Assembly: GCF_018130785.1 (NCBI RefSeq)
Contig: NZ_JAFCJT010000028.1
Coordinates: 1-64,000, forward strand
DNA length: 64,000 nucleotides
Source: Bradyrhizobium liaoningense
GTDB taxonomy: Bacteria; Pseudomonadota; Alphaproteobacteria; Rhizobiales; Xanthobacteraceae
Direction of reading: 5' to 3'
Shown: one piece after another, positions 23,690 through 32,623 of the stretch
Numbering within the stretch: position 1 is the stretch's first letter
How the letters are laid out: every line of letters begins with the position of its first letter
The notes under the pieces: model-generated
Seen by the model: only the letters and a program-made list of their open reading frames with translations
Database searches by the model: none
What the model was told of the DNA's origin: nothing
Made by a program: the position numbers and the translations under genes

Positions 23690-25249
23690 CTACCTCATCC
23701 CGGCGCGCCGAAACCCCTCCAGATAGTGCTCGCGATCCTCCGCCCGCCGCATCGGCAGCTCGCGCGTGAGCCAGGTGAGCGAGATGCCGGGCTGGGTGCG
23801 TTGCAAGCCCCGCAGCGCGGACGCCGCGAGCTGAGGATCACCCAACATGCCGGCGGCCGCCGTCAGCACGCGATGGGCGCCGACGAAATCGGCGCGCTGC
23901 CGCATCGACTCCCGCGCCATCTGCACGGCTCCCTCATAGTTGCGACCGATGAACTGGGCATAGGCGGCAACGCCGCAATAGATCGCCGCGAGCGGATCGC
24001 GCGGGCTCAGCCGTAGCGCGCGGCGCGCGGCGGCATCGCCGTCTTGCCACCTCCCCGCGTAGCACAGCGTCACGCCGTAGAAAGCGTGCGCCATCGCAAA
24101 ATTCGGATTGAGTTGCAGCGCCAGCTCGAACTCCGCCAGCGCGTCGTCGAAGCGGCGGCGGAACAAATAAGTATATGCGAGGCCGTGATGGGCCCAGGCG
24201 TCCTCGCGATCGGCTTCCACCGCCGCGAGCGCCGCGCGTTCGGCGACCGGCACGGTCATGGCCATCTCGGCCCAGCCCATATGCGCGCCGAAGATATGGC
24301 TGGTCGCGAGCAGGCCCAGCGCCTTGCCATAGGCGGGATCGATCGCGGTCGCCTGTTCCAGCAGTCCTTGCGCGGCGGCGTTGTCCTCGCGCGTGATGCG
24401 CCAGTAATGCGACAGCGCACGCATCACGAGGTCCCAGGCGTCGAGGCTGCCCGGCGGCTTCTGCTGGGCGCGGAAGCTTTCGGCGGTATAGAGCTGCGGC
24501 TCGATCGCCGCGACGATCGCCTCGGTGATCTCGTCCTGCACGGCGAAGATGTCGGCAAGCTCGCGGTCGTAGCGCTCGGCCCAGAGATGGCTGCCGGTCG
24601 AGACGTCGTTGAGCTGCGCCGAGATGCGCAGGCGCTCGCCGCTCCGCCGCACGCTGCCTTCGAGGACATAACGTACGCCGAGCTCGCGCGCGACTTCGTG
24701 GATGTGCACGGCGCGGCCCTTGTAGACGAAGGAGGAGTTGCGGGCGACGACGAAGAACCAGCGCAGCTTCGACAGCGCCGTGATGATGTCCTCGCTGATG
24801 CCGTCGGAGAAATAGTCCTGCTCGCGGTCGCCACTCATGTTGGTGAAGGGCAGCACGGCGATCGCGGGACGGTCGGGCAGTGGGAGCGCCGCCTGCGGCG
24901 CCTGGGCGACTCGGCCCGGCTCCGGCGCGGCCGCGCCGCGCTGCGTCTGGACGGCGCCGACGAAACGGAAGCCCTTGCGCGCGATGGTGCGGATCAGCGC
25001 CTGGTTCGCGCCGCTGTCGCCGATCGCCTTGCGCGCCGCGTTGATCCGGCTGGTCAGGGTGGATTCGGAGACGCTGCGCCCGTGCCAGATCTTGTCGATC
25101 AGCTCGTCCTTGCTGACCACCCGGTCCCGGTTCTCCATGAGGTGGACGACGAGGTCGAAAACCTGCGGCTCCACGGCCACGGGAACCTGCTCGCGGCTCA
25201 GCTCGCGCCGGTCGGTGTCGAGAAGGTGGTCCCGGAACATAAACTGCAC
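23690..25249 (-). CDS. Winged-helix/TPR transcriptional regulator (paralogue 2)
   Basis: The 519-residue protein is collinear with that at 20545-22095: winged-helix domain (PQVFDLVVHLMENRDRVVSK, then INAARKAIGDSGANQALIRT), the TolB/FlgO-like block RPAIAVLPFTNMSGDREQDY, and TPR-like repeats in the second half. Long stretches such as GSHLWAERYDREL and EREHYLEGFRRAG at the extreme C-terminus are almost the same in both, so this is a duplication. Both regulators flank the methyltransferase and GFA genes. No signal peptide is present. Target genes and stimulus are unknown. Confidence 0.85.
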   Translation of the reverse strand: MQFMFRDHLLDTDRRELSREQVPVAVEPQVFDLVVHLMENRDRVVSKDELIDKIWHGRSVSESTLTSRINAARKAIGDSGANQALIRTIARKGFRFVGAVQTQRGAAAPEPGRVAQAPQAALPLPDRPAIAVLPFTNMSGDREQDYFSDGISEDIITALSKLRWFFVVARNSSFVYKGRAVHIHEVARELGVRYVLEGSVRRSGERLRISAQLNDVSTGSHLWAERYDRELADIFAVQDEITEAIVAAIEPQLYTAESFRAQQKPPGSLDAWDLVMRALSHYWRITREDNAAAQGLLEQATAIDPAYGKALGLLATSHIFGAHMGWAEMAMTVPVAERAALAAVEADREDAWAHHGLAYTYLFRRRFDDALAEFELALQLNPNFAMAHAFYGVTLCYAGRWQDGDAAARRALRLSPRDPLAAIYCGVAAYAQFIGRNYEGAVQMARESMRQRADFVGAHRVLTAAAGMLGDPQLAASALRGLQRTQPGISLTWLTRELPMRRAEDREHYLEGFRRAGMR

Positions 25250-25737
25250 GTCGAAAACTCAACCCTCGCAATGACATCAGGCAATGATGAAATCAGAATG
25301 GATTTCGACTCGAAGTCTGTAAGTCCACTGAGCGGCCTGCCGGGTTCACCACGATCACGTGATGGCTGCTATGCCGTTTTCGGGGAGGAATACAACTTGA
25401 ATGAGAATGTGGCGGGTCTGGTGGACTGTCGCGGGCTGCGCACCTGGCTCGATCTGCTGCGCGCACAATTTATCCGCGTCACCCTGAAGTGGCCGCCCTT
25501 GCCAGGGCCTCCAAAGGCGCCGGCCCGGCTACATCGCGGCCGCTCATTCGGAGGCTCTTCGTTCGCCGCTGCGTGTCGCACGCTTGGCATCTCAGGATGA
25601 TGGGGTGATAGAGCGATGCGCCGTCGTAATGTCGTCGTACGGCATCGAATGTGTGGCCTGCCATGAATGTCCATTGCCGAACACCGTCACCTGCGTAAGC
25701 TGCTCTCGACACAAACACCAATCTTAAAGAAACGCCC
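25250..25737. other. Intergenic region without a supported gene
   Basis: About 490 bp of lower GC content upstream of both the winged-helix gene and the lyase gene. Short frames here lack ribosome sites. It presumably carries divergent promoters, but I see no recognisable operator or repeat. Confidence 0.4.
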
Positions 25738-27099
25738 ATGCCCGCTTTTCCCGCCTCGACTACCGTGCTCGATTCCATGCTGTTCCGGGACGCCTTCGGC
25801 ACGCCCGAGATGCGCGAGGTGTTTTCCGATGTCGCGCTGGTGGCGCGCTATGCCGAGGTCGAGGTGGCGCTGGCAAAGGCGGAGGCGAGATGCGGCGTGA
25901 TTCCGCGGGAGGCTGCCGACCAGATCGCGGCGCGGACCAATGTCGCCGCGCTCGATTTCGATCTGCTGCGGCAGGAGACCGACATCGTCGGCTATCCGAT
26001 CCTGCCGCTGGTGCATCAGATGGTGAAGCAATGCGGCGAGGCCGGCCGCTACGTGCATTGGGGCGCGACCACGCAGGACATCATGGATACCGCCGTGGTG
26101 CTGCAATTGCGCGCCGCGCTCGGGATCGTCGAGCGCGACATCGCGGAATTGCGAAACATCCTCGCGGACCTCTCGAAGCGCTACCGCGACACGCCGATGG
26201 CCGGCCGCACTCATCTCCAGCAGGCGCTGCCGGTGACGTTCGGCTACAAGACCGCGATCTGGCTCGCGATGTTCGACCGCCACGCCGAGCGTCTGGCGCA
26301 ATTGAAGCCGCGCGTGCTGGTCGGCCAGTTCGCCGGCGCCGCCGGCACGCTGGCCTCGCTCGGCGACAGGGGGTTCGAGGTGCAGGAGGCGCTCTGCGCC
26401 GAACTGAAGCTCGGCGTTCCCGCCTCGACCTGGCACGTCGCGCGCGACGGCTTTGCCGAGGCCGTGAACTTCCTCGCGCTCGTCACTGGCTCGCTCGGCA
26501 AGATCGCGCTCGACATCATGATCATGGCCTCGACCGAGTTCGCCGAGGTCTACGAGCCCTTCGTCAAGGGCCGCGGTGCCTCCTCGACCATGCCGCAGAA
26601 ACGCAACCCGATCTCCTCGGAGCTGATGCTCGCAGTAAGCAAGGCGGTGCGCCAGCATGCCGGCCTGATGCTGGATGCGATGGTGCAGGATTTCGAGCGC
26701 GCCACCGGGCCCTGGCATGCCGAATGGATGGCGATCCCGGAAAGCTTCGTGCTGACCGCCGGCGCGCTGCACCAGGCGAAATTCGCGCTCGCAGGCCTCA
26801 TCGTCGATGAAAAGAAGATGAACGATAATCTCGCCATCAGCCGCGGCCTGATCGTGGCCGAAGCGGTCATGATGGGGCTGGCGCCGCAGATCGGGCGGCA
26901 GGAGGCGCATGACGTGGTCTATGATGCCTGCCGGCTCGCCAACGAGAAGGGGCTGACGCTGGCGGACGCGCTCTCGTCCGACGCCCGCGTATCGAGCAGA
27001 ATCGACCGTGCCACCATCGATGCGCTGACTTCACCGAAAAATTACCTCGGCCTTGCTCCCGCCATGGTCGACCGGGTGCTGAAATCGGCAACGCGTTGA
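25738..27099 (+). CDS. Fumarase/aspartase superfamily lyase (PurB/PcaB-like)
   Basis: The 453-residue enzyme belongs to the fumarase C/adenylosuccinate lyase superfamily. The signature loop reads GASSTMPQKRNPISSE near residue 282, and the first conserved region has HWGATTQDIMDTAVV near 105, with the second, TPMAGRTHLQQALPVTFG, near 155. The HLQQALP form is closest to 3-carboxy-cis,cis-muconate cycloisomerase-like and class-II lyases rather than to the housekeeping PurB. Such enzymes cleave or cyclise dicarboxylic acids by beta-elimination. The gene start is ATG 25738. An M29 peptidase gene follows on the same strand after 113 bp. The exact substrate is open. Confidence 0.85.
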   Translation: MPAFPASTTVLDSMLFRDAFGTPEMREVFSDVALVARYAEVEVALAKAEARCGVIPREAADQIAARTNVAALDFDLLRQETDIVGYPILPLVHQMVKQCGEAGRYVHWGATTQDIMDTAVVLQLRAALGIVERDIAELRNILADLSKRYRDTPMAGRTHLQQALPVTFGYKTAIWLAMFDRHAERLAQLKPRVLVGQFAGAAGTLASLGDRGFEVQEALCAELKLGVPASTWHVARDGFAEAVNFLALVTGSLGKIALDIMIMASTEFAEVYEPFVKGRGASSTMPQKRNPISSELMLAVSKAVRQHAGLMLDAMVQDFERATGPWHAEWMAIPESFVLTAGALHQAKFALAGLIVDEKKMNDNLAISRGLIVAEAVMMGLAPQIGRQEAHDVVYDACRLANEKGLTLADALSSDARVSSRIDRATIDALTSPKNYLGLAPAMVDRVLKSATR

Positions 27100-27212
27100 A
27101 AACCAAAATGCGTGAAACTGCGTATCTTCTCCGTGTCGCAAGGCGCTCGCGCACTTGCGCCCTGCGATGCTAGACTTAAATTGAACGACAGACGTTCGGC
27201 AGAGGGCCCCGC

Positions 27213-28469
27213 ATGATTGATTACCGCAATTCCGCCACTCCCATCGATCCCGCAAAACTCGACCGGCTGGCCGAGGTCGCGGTGAAGGTGGGCCTGGGCT
27301 TGCGGCCGGGCCAGGATCTGCTCTTGACGGCGCCTGCGATCGCGTTGCCCCTGGTACGGCGGATCGCCGTGCATGCCTACAAGGCCGGCGCCGGCATCGT
27401 GACGCCGATTCTCTCCGACGAAGAGATGACGCTGGCGCGCTACCGTCACGGTCACGACAGCAGCTTCGATCACGCCGCCAACTGGCTCTATGAGGGCATG
27501 GCCAAGGCATTCTCCGACAATACCGCGCGGCTCGCCATCGTCGGCGACAATCCGATGCTGCTGTCCGGCGAAGATCCTTCCAAGGTGGCGCGCGCCAGCA
27601 AGGCCAATTCGATAGCCTATCAGCCGGCGCTGGAAAAAATCGTCAATTTCGACACCAACTGGAACATCATCGCCTATCCGAGCCCGTCATGGGCCAAGCA
27701 GGTCTTCCCTGATGATCCCGAGGACGTTGCGATCGGCAAGCTGGCAGACGCGATCTTCGCGGCGTCCCGCGTCGACCGCGAGGACGCGATAGGTAATTGG
27801 GCGAGCCACAACGCGGTGCTGCGCGAGCGCACCAACTGGCTCAACGGCCAGCGTTTTCGCGCGCTGCAATACGCAGGTCCCGGCATCGACCTCACCATCG
27901 GGCTTGCCGACGGACACGAGTGGGAAGGCGGCGCCTCGCTGTCCAAGAACGGCATTAGCTGCAACGCCAACATCCCGACCGAAGAGGTTTTCACCACGCC
28001 GCACTGCCGGCGCGTCTATGGCCATGTCGTGAGCTCGAAGCCGCTGTCCTACCAGGGCACGCTGATCGACAACATCGCGGTGCGTTTCGAGGACGGCAAG
28101 ATCGTCGACGCAAAGGCCTCGCGCGGCGCGGAGGTGCTGAACAAGGTGCTCGACACCGACGAAGGCGCGCGGCGTCTCGGCGAGGTGGCGCTGGTGCCGC
28201 ATTCCTCGCCGATCTCGCAGAGCGGGCTGTTGTTCTACAACACGCTGTTCGACGAGAACGCGGCCTCGCACATCGCGCTCGGGCAGTGCTATTCGAAATG
28301 CTTCGTCAACGGCGCGCAGCTGACGCCGCAGCAGATCGCCGCGCAAGGCGGCAATCAGAGCCTGATCCATATCGACTGGATGATCGGCTCTGCCGAGACC
28401 GACATCGACGGCATTCTCGCCGACGGCAGCAAGGTACCGGTGTTCCGCAAGGGCGAGTGGGCGAAGTAG
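27213..28469 (+). CDS. M29 family aminopeptidase
   Basis: A 418-residue metallopeptidase of the thermophilic aminopeptidase (M29) family. The expected metal-site motifs are visible: NIPTEEVFTTPH near residue 255, LGEVALVPHSSPISQSGLLF near 325, ENAASHIALGQCY near 350 and HIDWMIGS near 388. The family removes N-terminal residues from peptides and forms a dimer with two metals per site. There is no signal peptide, so it is cytoplasmic. The ATG at 27213 starts the domain. It may recycle amino acids from imported peptides. Confidence 0.93.
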   Translation: MIDYRNSATPIDPAKLDRLAEVAVKVGLGLRPGQDLLLTAPAIALPLVRRIAVHAYKAGAGIVTPILSDEEMTLARYRHGHDSSFDHAANWLYEGMAKAFSDNTARLAIVGDNPMLLSGEDPSKVARASKANSIAYQPALEKIVNFDTNWNIIAYPSPSWAKQVFPDDPEDVAIGKLADAIFAASRVDREDAIGNWASHNAVLRERTNWLNGQRFRALQYAGPGIDLTIGLADGHEWEGGASLSKNGISCNANIPTEEVFTTPHCRRVYGHVVSSKPLSYQGTLIDNIAVRFEDGKIVDAKASRGAEVLNKVLDTDEGARRLGEVALVPHSSPISQSGLLFYNTLFDENAASHIALGQCYSKCFVNGAQLTPQQIAAQGGNQSLIHIDWMIGSAETDIDGILADGSKVPVFRKGEWAK

Positions 28470-28482
28470 CGCGTCGTGTGGC

Positions 28483-28620
28483 CATCCTTCGAGGCGCCCG
28501 CCGCTGGCGGGCTCCTCAGGACGAGGTCTCGTTTCGCGGCGAAATCTCAGACCCTCATGGTGAGGAGCGCCGTTTACGGCGCGTCTCGAACCATGCAGGC
28601 CGAACGCGCCCTCTCAGAGC
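28483..28620. repeat. Long dispersed palindromic repeat between convergent genes
   Basis: The element begins CATCCTTCGAGGCGCCCGCC, includes GCTCCTCAGGACGAGG and CCCTCATGGTGAGGAGCGCC, and ends with CGTCTCGAACCATGCAGG. Its two halves are inverted copies of each other, with extra hairpins (CCGCTGGCGG, CGCCGTTTACGGCG). This is a familiar Bradyrhizobium intergenic element. It separates the convergent M29 and SUKH-like genes. Confidence 0.7.
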
Positions 28621-28623
28621 CCC

Positions 28624-29178
28624 TCACGCCGCTGCGTTGCGCAGCATCGGGTTGTTGTCGATGCTGAAGCGGTTGAACAGCGTCGTGAACGGGCTGCCGT
28701 CGGTGGCCCGCACGATGGCGTCGGAAGCGGCCACCGCTTCGTAAAGCGCGCCGACGGGATCGCCCGCTTCAGGCAGGTCGAGCGCGCCACGGATTTCCTC
28801 TCTCGCCTCGTTGACATCGTCCTGGTCGTCGAGTGCCGCCTCCAGCGCATCGGCCGCGCGTCGCATCTCCTCGAGATCGCCGCCGGCGGAGCATTTGAGA
28901 ATGTCGAGCCAGTAGGGGCGGGCGACGACGAGCTGGATGAAGGTCTCGAAACTCTCCGCGATAATTCCTGCGCGGCCCTCGGATGAGACGTAGAGCACAT
29001 TCTGCGACGGCAGCAGCACGAACGCGCCGCCGGAGCCGTCACTGCCGATCTGGCGGGGACCTTCGACGCCGTCGATGGTGAACCAGGGCTCCTCGTCGGC
29101 TGCGAAGGAAACATCCAGGCTGCCGAGCCAGGCGACGACCTCGCCTTGGGCTTTCAGAACCTCCGGGGTGAGGGGCAT
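28624..29178 (-). CDS. SMI1/KNR4 (SUKH)-like protein
   Basis: From ATG 29178 the protein has 184 residues. The central stretch QIGSDGSGGAFVLLPSQN, followed by VLYVSSEGRAGIIAESFETF, resembles the SUKH fold in which a short G-G motif and a late helical SFxxF segment recur. SUKH proteins often act as toxin immunity proteins, but stand-alone chromosomal members without a toxin gene are common, and none is adjacent here. The C-terminal third is acidic and helical. The assignment is by pattern only. Confidence 0.6.
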   Translation of the reverse strand: MPLTPEVLKAQGEVVAWLGSLDVSFAADEEPWFTIDGVEGPRQIGSDGSGGAFVLLPSQNVLYVSSEGRAGIIAESFETFIQLVVARPYWLDILKCSAGGDLEEMRRAADALEAALDDQDDVNEAREEIRGALDLPEAGDPVGALYEAVAASDAIVRATDGSPFTTLFNRFSIDNNPMLRNAAA

Positions 29179-29414
29179 CGGTGTGGGCTCCTTCGGTTGC
29201 TTTCGCGCACTTTGTCGCACCCCGAAAAAGTTGGGTTCATGTGCGCGAATTTGCAGGCAAATCGCGACGTTAACCTCTTCGCATCTGCAACTTGCGGCTG
29301 ATTGTGGGGGCCTGCGTAAGAAAGAATTAAAAACCGGCTACTAGCGTTCCAACATCTTTCGAAACAATCCGGGCCCAGACCCGGCCATACATATTATATT
29401 CCCTGGGGAAGCAG

Positions 29415-29870
29415 ATGTCGCCGTCATTGATTGAAATCAGTAATTGTAACGTGGATCTCGAGCTGCGGCCGATCGAGCCGTCCTGGATCATCGAAGGTAA
29501 TCCGGTGTCGCGCTCGCACATCCTGTCCACCAGCGCCGACGGCACCGCATCGACCATTATCTGGCACTGCACCGAAGGGCGCTTCAACTGGTACTACGAT
29601 ATCGACGAGACGATCATGATCATGGAAGGATCGATCGTGCTCGAAAGCGACGGCATGCCGCCGAAGCGCTACGGCCCGGGCGACGTCATTTTCTTCCGCG
29701 ACGGCGCGCATGCCAAATGGCATGTCGAAGGCCACGTCAAGAAGATCGCGTTCTGCCGCAAGACCAATCCCGTGATGATCGGCTTCCTGATCCGCGTCGT
29801 CAACAAGCTCAAGCGGATGTTCGTCTCCGCCGGCGAGCGCCGTCCCGCCTCGCTGTTGGGGGCTGGCTAG
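29415..29870 (+). CDS. Cupin-domain protein (DUF861/EutQ-like)
   Basis: The 151-residue protein starts at ATG 29415, has no export signal, and carries a single cupin: GRFNWYYDIDETIMIMEGSI followed by YGPGDVIFFRDGAHAKWHVE. The first metal-binding motif lacks the usual two histidines (only D and E positions remain), as in the cupin_3 subgroup. Small sugar- or acid-binding roles are possible. The C-terminal helix (VVNKLKRMFVSAGERR) is basic. It ends next to a strong terminator shared with the amidohydrolase gene. Confidence 0.8.
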   Translation: MSPSLIEISNCNVDLELRPIEPSWIIEGNPVSRSHILSTSADGTASTIIWHCTEGRFNWYYDIDETIMIMEGSIVLESDGMPPKRYGPGDVIFFRDGAHAKWHVEGHVKKIAFCRKTNPVMIGFLIRVVNKLKRMFVSAGERRPASLLGAG

Positions 29871-29911
29871 GGTTTAGACATTTTCAAGGACGCTTCCCAG
29901 CGGCCACGACG

Positions 29912-29947
29912 GAAGAGGGGCCGGGACCGACATCCCGGCCCCTCTTC
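29912..29947. terminator. Strong bidirectional terminator
   Basis: Two perfect 15-bp arms, GAAGAGGGGCCGGGA (29912-29926) and TCCCGGCCCCTCTTC (29933-29947), with a 6-base loop. It lies between the convergent cupin and amidohydrolase genes. Confidence 0.82.
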
Positions 29948-29950
29948 TCG

Positions 29951-31009
29951 TCATGACGGCAGTTCGAGCCGGTAGACATCGGTCGCCGTCTGGGAGAACA
30001 GCGCCGTCTTCTCGGCCTCGCTCAAGGGCGCCGCGATGCGCTTGAAGGCGTTGAAGATCACCTGGTAGCTGCACTGGCCCTTGTCCGGCGGGAAATTGCT
30101 CTCGAACATCGCGCGCTTGGGCCCGAACGCCTCGATGCAGGTCTCGACATAGGGCCGCCAGGCCGCGGCAAGCTCTTCGGATGACGGGGGCCTGGGCCGC
30201 AGGTGGAAATCGTAGCCGAGCAGGCACATTGCGAGACCGCCGAGCTTCACCGCGACGTTCTCGCACTTCGCGATCTCCTGGATCGACGCGCGCCACTGCG
30301 GGAACACCTCTTCGCGCCTCCCGGCAAAGCGGCCGACGCCAGCCGGACCGCCGCAATGGTCGAGCACGATCTTGGTGTCGGGAAAGGCGCGCGCCAGCTC
30401 GGTCAGCTCGCCGATCTGCGGGTGAAACAGCCAGGCATCGAAGCTCAGGTTCAGCGGCGCGAGGCAGGCAAAGCCCTTGCGGAAGGTCGGGTCCTGCAAC
30501 AATGCCTTGGGCCGATTGGCATACATGCCGGCGACCACAGGGTCCTGGTCCCAGGCCGAGGAATGCCTGATGCCGCGGAAGCGGCCGTTGCCCGCCGCGA
30601 TCTCGGCTTCCAGCACCGGCTTGGCGGCATCGCCCAGCAGCAGGTTCACGTGGCTGACGATGCCCGCGCAGATCGCGGCCGTACCGTAGCCGCCGCTTGC
30701 GCTCATGGCGGCGACGCCGTTGGCGAACTCGACTTCGCCGACCGGCCGGAATGCCTCGGGCCCGTGCGCGCGATACATCGAACGGCAGTCGACATAGACG
30801 GTGGCGATGATGCTGTGCCCGGAGCCGATATCGGCCGCCATCTCCTCGATCAGGTAGCGATGCCCGCGATTCCAGAGATGGTGGTGGGGATCGACGATCG
30901 GACGGCCCGGATCGATGATCTCTTCCTGATATTGCGCGAGCCAGTCCTCGCGCGGCTCGACGAATAGCCCGCTCGTGTTGGCGGGCAGACCGCTTGCAGC
31001 CATCGGCAT
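29951..31009 (-). CDS. Amidohydrolase family 2 protein (TIM-barrel metal hydrolase/lactonase-like)
   Basis: From ATG 31009, preceded by GAGGGAG, the protein has 352 residues. The amidohydrolase_2 hallmark appears as IVDPHHHLWN near residue 37, followed by histidines in GIRHSSAW and the strand-end VLDHCGGPAG, and the late aspartate region ENVAVKLGGLAM and MFESNFPPDKG. This subgroup includes lactonases and decarboxylases of sugar and aromatic acid pathways. The substrate is not determined. Upstream ATG-like starts would lack a ribosome site. Confidence 0.88.
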   Translation of the reverse strand: MPMAASGLPANTSGLFVEPREDWLAQYQEEIIDPGRPIVDPHHHLWNRGHRYLIEEMAADIGSGHSIIATVYVDCRSMYRAHGPEAFRPVGEVEFANGVAAMSASGGYGTAAICAGIVSHVNLLLGDAAKPVLEAEIAAGNGRFRGIRHSSAWDQDPVVAGMYANRPKALLQDPTFRKGFACLAPLNLSFDAWLFHPQIGELTELARAFPDTKIVLDHCGGPAGVGRFAGRREEVFPQWRASIQEIAKCENVAVKLGGLAMCLLGYDFHLRPRPPSSEELAAAWRPYVETCIEAFGPKRAMFESNFPPDKGQCSYQVIFNAFKRIAAPLSEAEKTALFSQTATDVYRLELPS

Positions 31010-31114
31010 TCGCTCCCTCGGTGTTTTATGGTGGGAGCCTAGCATCTCGTCTTCGCATCCAGCTGCGCGCGCTGCGCAACGGCGCCCGTCGGCGTGAGCA
31101 CAGCGGCGCTGCGC

Positions 31115-31637
31115 TCAGCCCTTGCGCCGCCTCGCTCTCACATCGACCACAAGGCGCCAATCTGTTGCCGTGGCAGGCTTGACCTCGCCAAGCCAATGGA
31201 AGGACTCGGCCGTGATCTCTGTAAAACTCCAGCGCGTCAGATCGCCCGCATCGGTCGTGCCTTCCTGCACGATGTCCTCGCCGCGCGGCCGGCCGATCTG
31301 CTGGCGGAACACGCAGCGCGCCGGATCGAACCAGCAAATCCGCCACACGGAAATGGAGGGGTCGTAGACCCGCAGCGTCGTGCCGTACCAGTTGCCGGCG
31401 ATCGGAAAGGCCGGCACGCCGCGCGGGGCGGGGAATAATCCAGACATCCTGGACGGCACGGCCTTCCAGCACCCAGCCGAAATGGATTTCGCCGGGCGCA
31501 ATGTGCCTGGTTCCATCAGGTCCATGAGCGGTGATCTCGGCATCCCAGTCGCCGACGAAGCGGCCGTAAAGCCGGAGCGCCGCCGCGTGCTCGGGGTTCG
31601 GTCCGTCCGCGTGCAAAAGTCTCACAAAGTCGGTCAT
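31115..31637 (-). pseudogene. Frameshifted hypothetical gene (DUF1579-like)
   Basis: Two overlapping minus-strand frames make one coherent protein. The first runs from ATG 31637 (MTDFVRLLHADGPNPEHAAA) to VQDVWIIP; the second continues APRGVPAFPIAGNWYGTTLR to the stop at 31115. The break is in a C run at 31430-31433: removing one base restores a 174-codon frame. The reading frame length, 523 nt, is one more than a multiple of three. The product looks like a small beta-barrel ligand-binding protein of the DUF1579-like type. It is either a recent pseudogene or a sequencing error. Confidence 0.75.
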
Positions 31638-31702
31638 GTCGATCTCCTGTCGTGAGGAGATCAGCACGAACGAACGGCAATCGACTTGGAGAAAATTGCG
31701 CG

Positions 31703-32518
31703 TCACACGCCGTCGAGGATGATGACCGTCGGCGTCGTCGGCAGCGCGTCCCGCGATATCCGGAAGGAGCGCTCGCTGCGCCGGTCGATCTCGAACTGCC
31801 GGCCGATGAGGTGCATGAACTCGTCGAACGGGGTAGCGAAGCGGTGCATCGGCAGCACCACAGAGGCGCGCAGCCGCTTGGTGATCTCGGAGACGCCGTC
31901 GAGCGACATGGTGTAGGTGCCGTCGATCGGCACCATCACGATGTCGAGCCGCCCGATCTGGGCGAAATGGGTTTCGTCGAGCTTGTGGTGGAGATGGCCG
32001 AGATGGCCGATGCAGAGCCCGGCGACCTCGAAGATGAAGATCGAGTTGCCGTCGCGGATCATGTCGATGCCGGAATCGTCACCGAAATAGCGGCGGATGT
32101 CGGTCGTGACGTTGCGGATGAAGGTATCGCCGATGCGCTCCGACACGATGGCCGGCTTGCCGTCCTCACCCCAGCCATGCAGCACATGGGGAATGCGCTT
32201 GTCGGGAAATAGAGAGTAGTGGGTACTGTGCGCCCGGTTCATCGTGACGACATCGGGCAGACGTCCGACCTGGTAGGCGCCGCTGTAGTCGGTCGCGATG
32301 CGCAGGCCGCCGGGCGTGTCGATGAAATAGGTGGAATGGCCGGCATAGGTGATCTGGACCTCAGCCGCCGCTGCCGCCTGCCGGAACGCCACTGGTATGG
32401 CGCGCGGCGCGGCATTCGCCATCGCCAGGCATTCACTGCGCTGAGGTGGCTGCTGAGCGAGTGCAGGAGAGAGGAATGCGCCGAACAGCGCCAGAGCCGC
32501 TGAAACCAGTCGCCGCAT
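31703..32518 (-). CDS. Exported MBL-fold (UlaG-like) hydrolase
   Basis: The 271-residue protein has a signal peptide (MRRLVSAALALFGAFLSPAL, cleavage near ALAQ) and a UlaG-like metallo-beta-lactamase fold. The first metal motif reads YAGHSTYFIDTPGGLRIATD, with the histidine in AGHS, then NRAHSTHYSLF and later GHLGHLHHKLDETH and VLPMHR. Members hydrolyse cyclic esters or act on nucleotides. Export to the periplasm is less usual for this family. It is followed, after 105 bp on the same strand, by an ABC permease gene that is probably separate. Confidence 0.82.
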   Translation of the reverse strand: MRRLVSAALALFGAFLSPALAQQPPQRSECLAMANAAPRAIPVAFRQAAAAAEVQITYAGHSTYFIDTPGGLRIATDYSGAYQVGRLPDVVTMNRAHSTHYSLFPDKRIPHVLHGWGEDGKPAIVSERIGDTFIRNVTTDIRRYFGDDSGIDMIRDGNSIFIFEVAGLCIGHLGHLHHKLDETHFAQIGRLDIVMVPIDGTYTMSLDGVSEITKRLRASVVLPMHRFATPFDEFMHLIGRQFEIDRRSERSFRISRDALPTTPTVIILDGV

Positions 32519-32623
32519 GAATCCGTCCCCGATGACTTCAGCAGAAGTCTAGCGTGCAATGCAGTGCGTGGCCAAGGGGCCGCGATCAACAGCGCGTCAG
32601 TGTCGCAGCCTCACTCCCGGCTT

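Noticed and set aside
28624..29178. A toxin-immunity system around the SUKH-like gene
   Set aside because: No polymorphic toxin, secretion or RHS-type gene is adjacent. The SUKH assignment alone does not support such a system.
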